Program-made: the position numbers and the translations under genes | In this document: piece after piece, positions 5,355-6,751 of the stretch | Layout of the letters: every line of letters begins with the position of its first letter | Numbering within the stretch: the stretch's first letter is position 1 | Notes under the pieces: generated by a model | Seen by the model: the letters and a program-made list of their open reading frames with translations, nothing else | Told to the model about the DNA's origin: nothing | Databases searched by the model: none | Origin: Hyphomicrobiales bacterium | GTDB lineage: Bacteria > Pseudomonadota > Alphaproteobacteria > Rhizobiales > Afifellaceae | Length of the DNA: 6,751 nucleotides | Direction of reading: 5' to 3' | Assembly: GCA_013812985.1 (NCBI GenBank) | Contig: JACCSN010000959.1 | Location: 1 to 6,751 of the forward strand

Positions 5355-6353
5355 TTAGCCGCCGCCGGGTTCCGTGGCCAACGGCTGGACTGGGCTCACG
5401 GCGCTTTCGGCTGTTCCCGCGCCCGCCGGGCGCCCGAGCCGGCGCGCCGCTTCTTCCGCGCCGACAAGCTTCGGCCCCGTGCTGACATTGCCGACCGGCG
5501 CCACCCCTTCACGATAGAGCAGCACCAGATATTGCACCGGCAGATAGCCCTGCAGGAACGGCTGCTGGTCGATGGCGAAGGACGCTTCTTGGTCCGCCAC
5601 CGCATTGAGGATGGCCTCGGTCGTGTCGAAGGTCGCGATGCGCACCGTGCGGGCGTCGCCGAGCGCCCGCACCGCTTCGACCGCCGGCCCTCCGGCCGTC
5701 GAGGCGGACAAGGCCAGCACGGCATCGATCTCGGCGTCGAGTTCCAGCCGCTCCGTGACCGCCTCGCGGACCGCCTCGGGGTCGGATGCGACGGGCAGGA
5801 CCTCCACCGAGCCGCGGAATCCGTCGATGAAGCCTTTGCAGCGGAGGTCGAGCGACACGTTGCCGAGCTCGTGGTTGAGGCAAAGCGCCTTCGTGCCGCC
5901 GAGCTCACGCATGCGCGACCCGGCGACCCGGCCCGCGTCGTATTCGCTCTGCCCCACATGGAACAGCGCGCCGAGCGAGGCCGCGACATCGAAGCCGGAA
6001 GCGATCGAGATCACCGGCACACCCGCGCTGACCGCGCCCTTTATCGCTGAAGCCAGCGCGTCGGCGTTCGGAATCGAGACGATCAGCCCGGCCGGCTTCT
6101 CCGCCGCCGCCGCGTTCACCAGCGACGCCATGGCTTCCAGGTCGAAGGTCTCCGGAACCCGGGTGACAAGCTCGACCCCACTCTCCGCCGCCGCCCTGTC
6201 GGCTCCCCGCTTGATAGCTGCCCAGAACGGATCGGAAGCCGCTCCGTGCGTCACCATGACGAAGCGAAGCCTGTCCTGGGCTTCCGCGCCAAACCCGGCG
6301 AGCGCGAGCCAGACGAGGAGACCGGCGGCAAGCCGGACCCGATTTGCGATCAT
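5355..6353 (-). CDS. Periplasmic sugar-type ABC transporter substrate-binding protein
   Basis: A 332-residue periplasmic binding protein of the ribose/galactose-binding type (Peripla_BP_4 fold). Residues 1-25 are a Sec signal peptide with hydrophobic core LAAGLLVWLALAGFG and a likely cut after AEA. The mature protein starts with RLRFVMVTHGAASDPFWAAI, then shows LIVSIPNADAL (about 90-100), GVPVISIASG (111-120), HVGQSEYDAGRVAG (132-145), FDTTEAILNAV (242-252) and FAIDQQPFLQGY (259-270), the last being characteristic of sugar-binding members. Two cysteines, Cys158 and Cys172, could form a disulfide. The tail after about 308 is a low-complexity Pro/Ala/Gly extension. The start is ATG 6353, with GGAG 6 bases upstream (6360-6363); the frame runs to 6530 but that part is leader. 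No permease or ATPase gene lies on either side, so it is an orphan within this window. The ligand is unknown. Confidence 0.85.
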   Translation of the reverse strand: MIANRVRLAAGLLVWLALAGFGAEAQDRLRFVMVTHGAASDPFWAAIKRGADRAAAESGVELVTRVPETFDLEAMASLVNAAAAEKPAGLIVSIPNADALASAIKGAVSAGVPVISIASGFDVAASLGALFHVGQSEYDAGRVAGSRMRELGGTKALCLNHELGNVSLDLRCKGFIDGFRGSVEVLPVASDPEAVREAVTERLELDAEIDAVLALSASTAGGPAVEAVRALGDARTVRIATFDTTEAILNAVADQEASFAIDQQPFLQGYLPVQYLVLLYREGVAPVGNVSTGPKLVGAEEAARRLGRPAGAGTAESAVSPVQPLATEPGGG

Positions 6354-6425
6354 CCTGTGCTCCGGTCGTCGCTCATTGCTGTCTCTTGCCGAAGGAGACG
6401 GCGATTTGGAGGCGGTTTGCCGTCG

Positions 6426-6443
6426 TCCTCGCGCGTGCGAGGA
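6426..6443 (-). promoter_or_regulatory. Hairpin in the leader between pssA and the substrate-binding gene
   Basis: TCCTCGC (6426-6432) and GCGAGGA (6437-6443) form a perfect 7-bp stem with a tetraloop, 24 bases past the pssA stop. There is no T-run after it on the minus strand. CTATAT (6448-6443), a typical alphaproteobacterial -10 box, abuts it, but no -35 box is visible at 17-18 bases. It could be a terminator-like or mRNA-end structure for pssA, or part of the leader of the binding-protein gene. Confidence 0.35.
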
Positions 6444-6466
6444 TATAGGGCCTGTTAAGCTTGCCG

Positions 6467-6751
6467 CTATGCGTCCGTACACGTCTCGCTCTCCGCGTGC
6501 CGCGCGGATTTGGCGTCGGCGCGTTTCCATGCCCGCCAGGCGAAGGGCAGGTGCGCCAGATAAAGCACCGAGGCGATGGCCAGGAAGCTGAACGGATAGC
6601 TGGCGAGGAGCCCGACCACCAGGACCGCCAGCACGAGCACCGGAAGCACGTTGTCGCGCGGGATCCGCTGCCCGATGCGCTTGCCCGACAAGGTCGGCAG
6701 GCGGCTCACCATCAGGAAGGCGATCAGGAGCGCGTAGCCCGCCACGAGGAC
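6467..6751 (-). CDS. pssA: CDP-diacylglycerol–serine O-phosphatidyltransferase, C-terminal part
   Basis: Only the last 94 residues are in the window; the 5' end lies beyond 6751. The segment FLMVSRLPTLSGKRIG, followed by RIPRDNVLPVLVL, is what I recognise as the C-terminal region of bacterial phosphatidylserine synthase (CDP-alcohol phosphatidyltransferase family). This inner-membrane enzyme joins CDP-diacylglycerol and serine to give phosphatidylserine, the precursor of phosphatidylethanolamine. Three hydrophobic spans are visible (about residues 3-16, 34-50 and 54-68), followed by a basic then acidic cytosolic tail (WRAWKRADAKSARHAESE). The catalytic CDP-alcohol motif would be upstream, outside the window, so it cannot be checked. 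In related genomes pssA follows psd, which would lie to the right here. The GTG at 6745 is inside the gene, not its start. Confidence 0.85.
   Translation of the reverse strand, partial: VLVAGYALLIAFLMVSRLPTLSGKRIGQRIPRDNVLPVLVLAVLVVGLLASYPFSFLAIASVLYLAHLPFAWRAWKRADAKSARHAESETCTDA

Noticed and set aside
4776..6050. A 424-residue open frame on the + strand
   Set aside because: It lies antisense to the phasin-like and substrate-binding genes, has low-complexity Arg/Ala-rich composition with no family motif, and has no ribosome binding site. Long antisense frames are expected in GC-rich coding DNA.
5572..6591. A 339-residue open frame on the + strand
   Set aside because: Ser/Ala-rich antisense shadow spanning the signal peptide, leader and pssA end; no recognisable domain.

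Overview
The window is GC-rich, has the strong GC bias at third codon positions that throws long antisense shadow frames, and carries gene families typical of Alphaproteobacteria, most likely Hyphomicrobiales (Rhizobiales): an HWE-type histidine kinase, a PHA-system protein of the granule-region family, separate CYTH and CHAD genes, and a rhizobial-type phosphatidylserine synthase. The genus cannot be fixed from the sequence alone.

Layout. One gene lies on the + strand at the left edge: a receiver–HWE histidine kinase whose 5' end is outside the window and whose receiver domain is broken by a frameshift near position 65-75. It converges, across 245 bases without a gene, on a run of minus-strand genes that fills the rest of the window. 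Read in transcription order (right to left) these are: the C-terminal end of pssA (CDP-diacylglycerol-serine phosphatidyltransferase), a periplasmic sugar-type substrate-binding protein without its transporter, a small phasin-like protein, a PHA granule-system protein, a CYTH-domain protein, a CHAD-domain protein overlapping it by 4 bases, and finally a serralysin-type metalloprotease with RTX repeats and its own upstream region.

How the genes fit together. The middle four genes (4011-5297 plus the CHAD gene down to 3049) look like a storage-polymer module: two proteins tied to polyhydroxyalkanoate granules followed by a CYTH and a CHAD protein. CYTH and CHAD families act on or bind triphosphate and polyphosphate. 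The protease is probably exported by a type I secretion system encoded elsewhere. Several annotated starts were moved inward from the longest open frame because a good ribosome binding site and the family N-terminus agree (protease at 2846, substrate-binding protein at 6353, PHA protein at 4861, phasin-like protein at 5297).

No tRNA, rRNA, CRISPR array, insertion sequence or prophage gene was seen. The most noteworthy points are the frameshifted kinase, the PHA/polyphosphate gene grouping with translational coupling, and a hairpin that would hide the ribosome binding site of the PHA-system gene.
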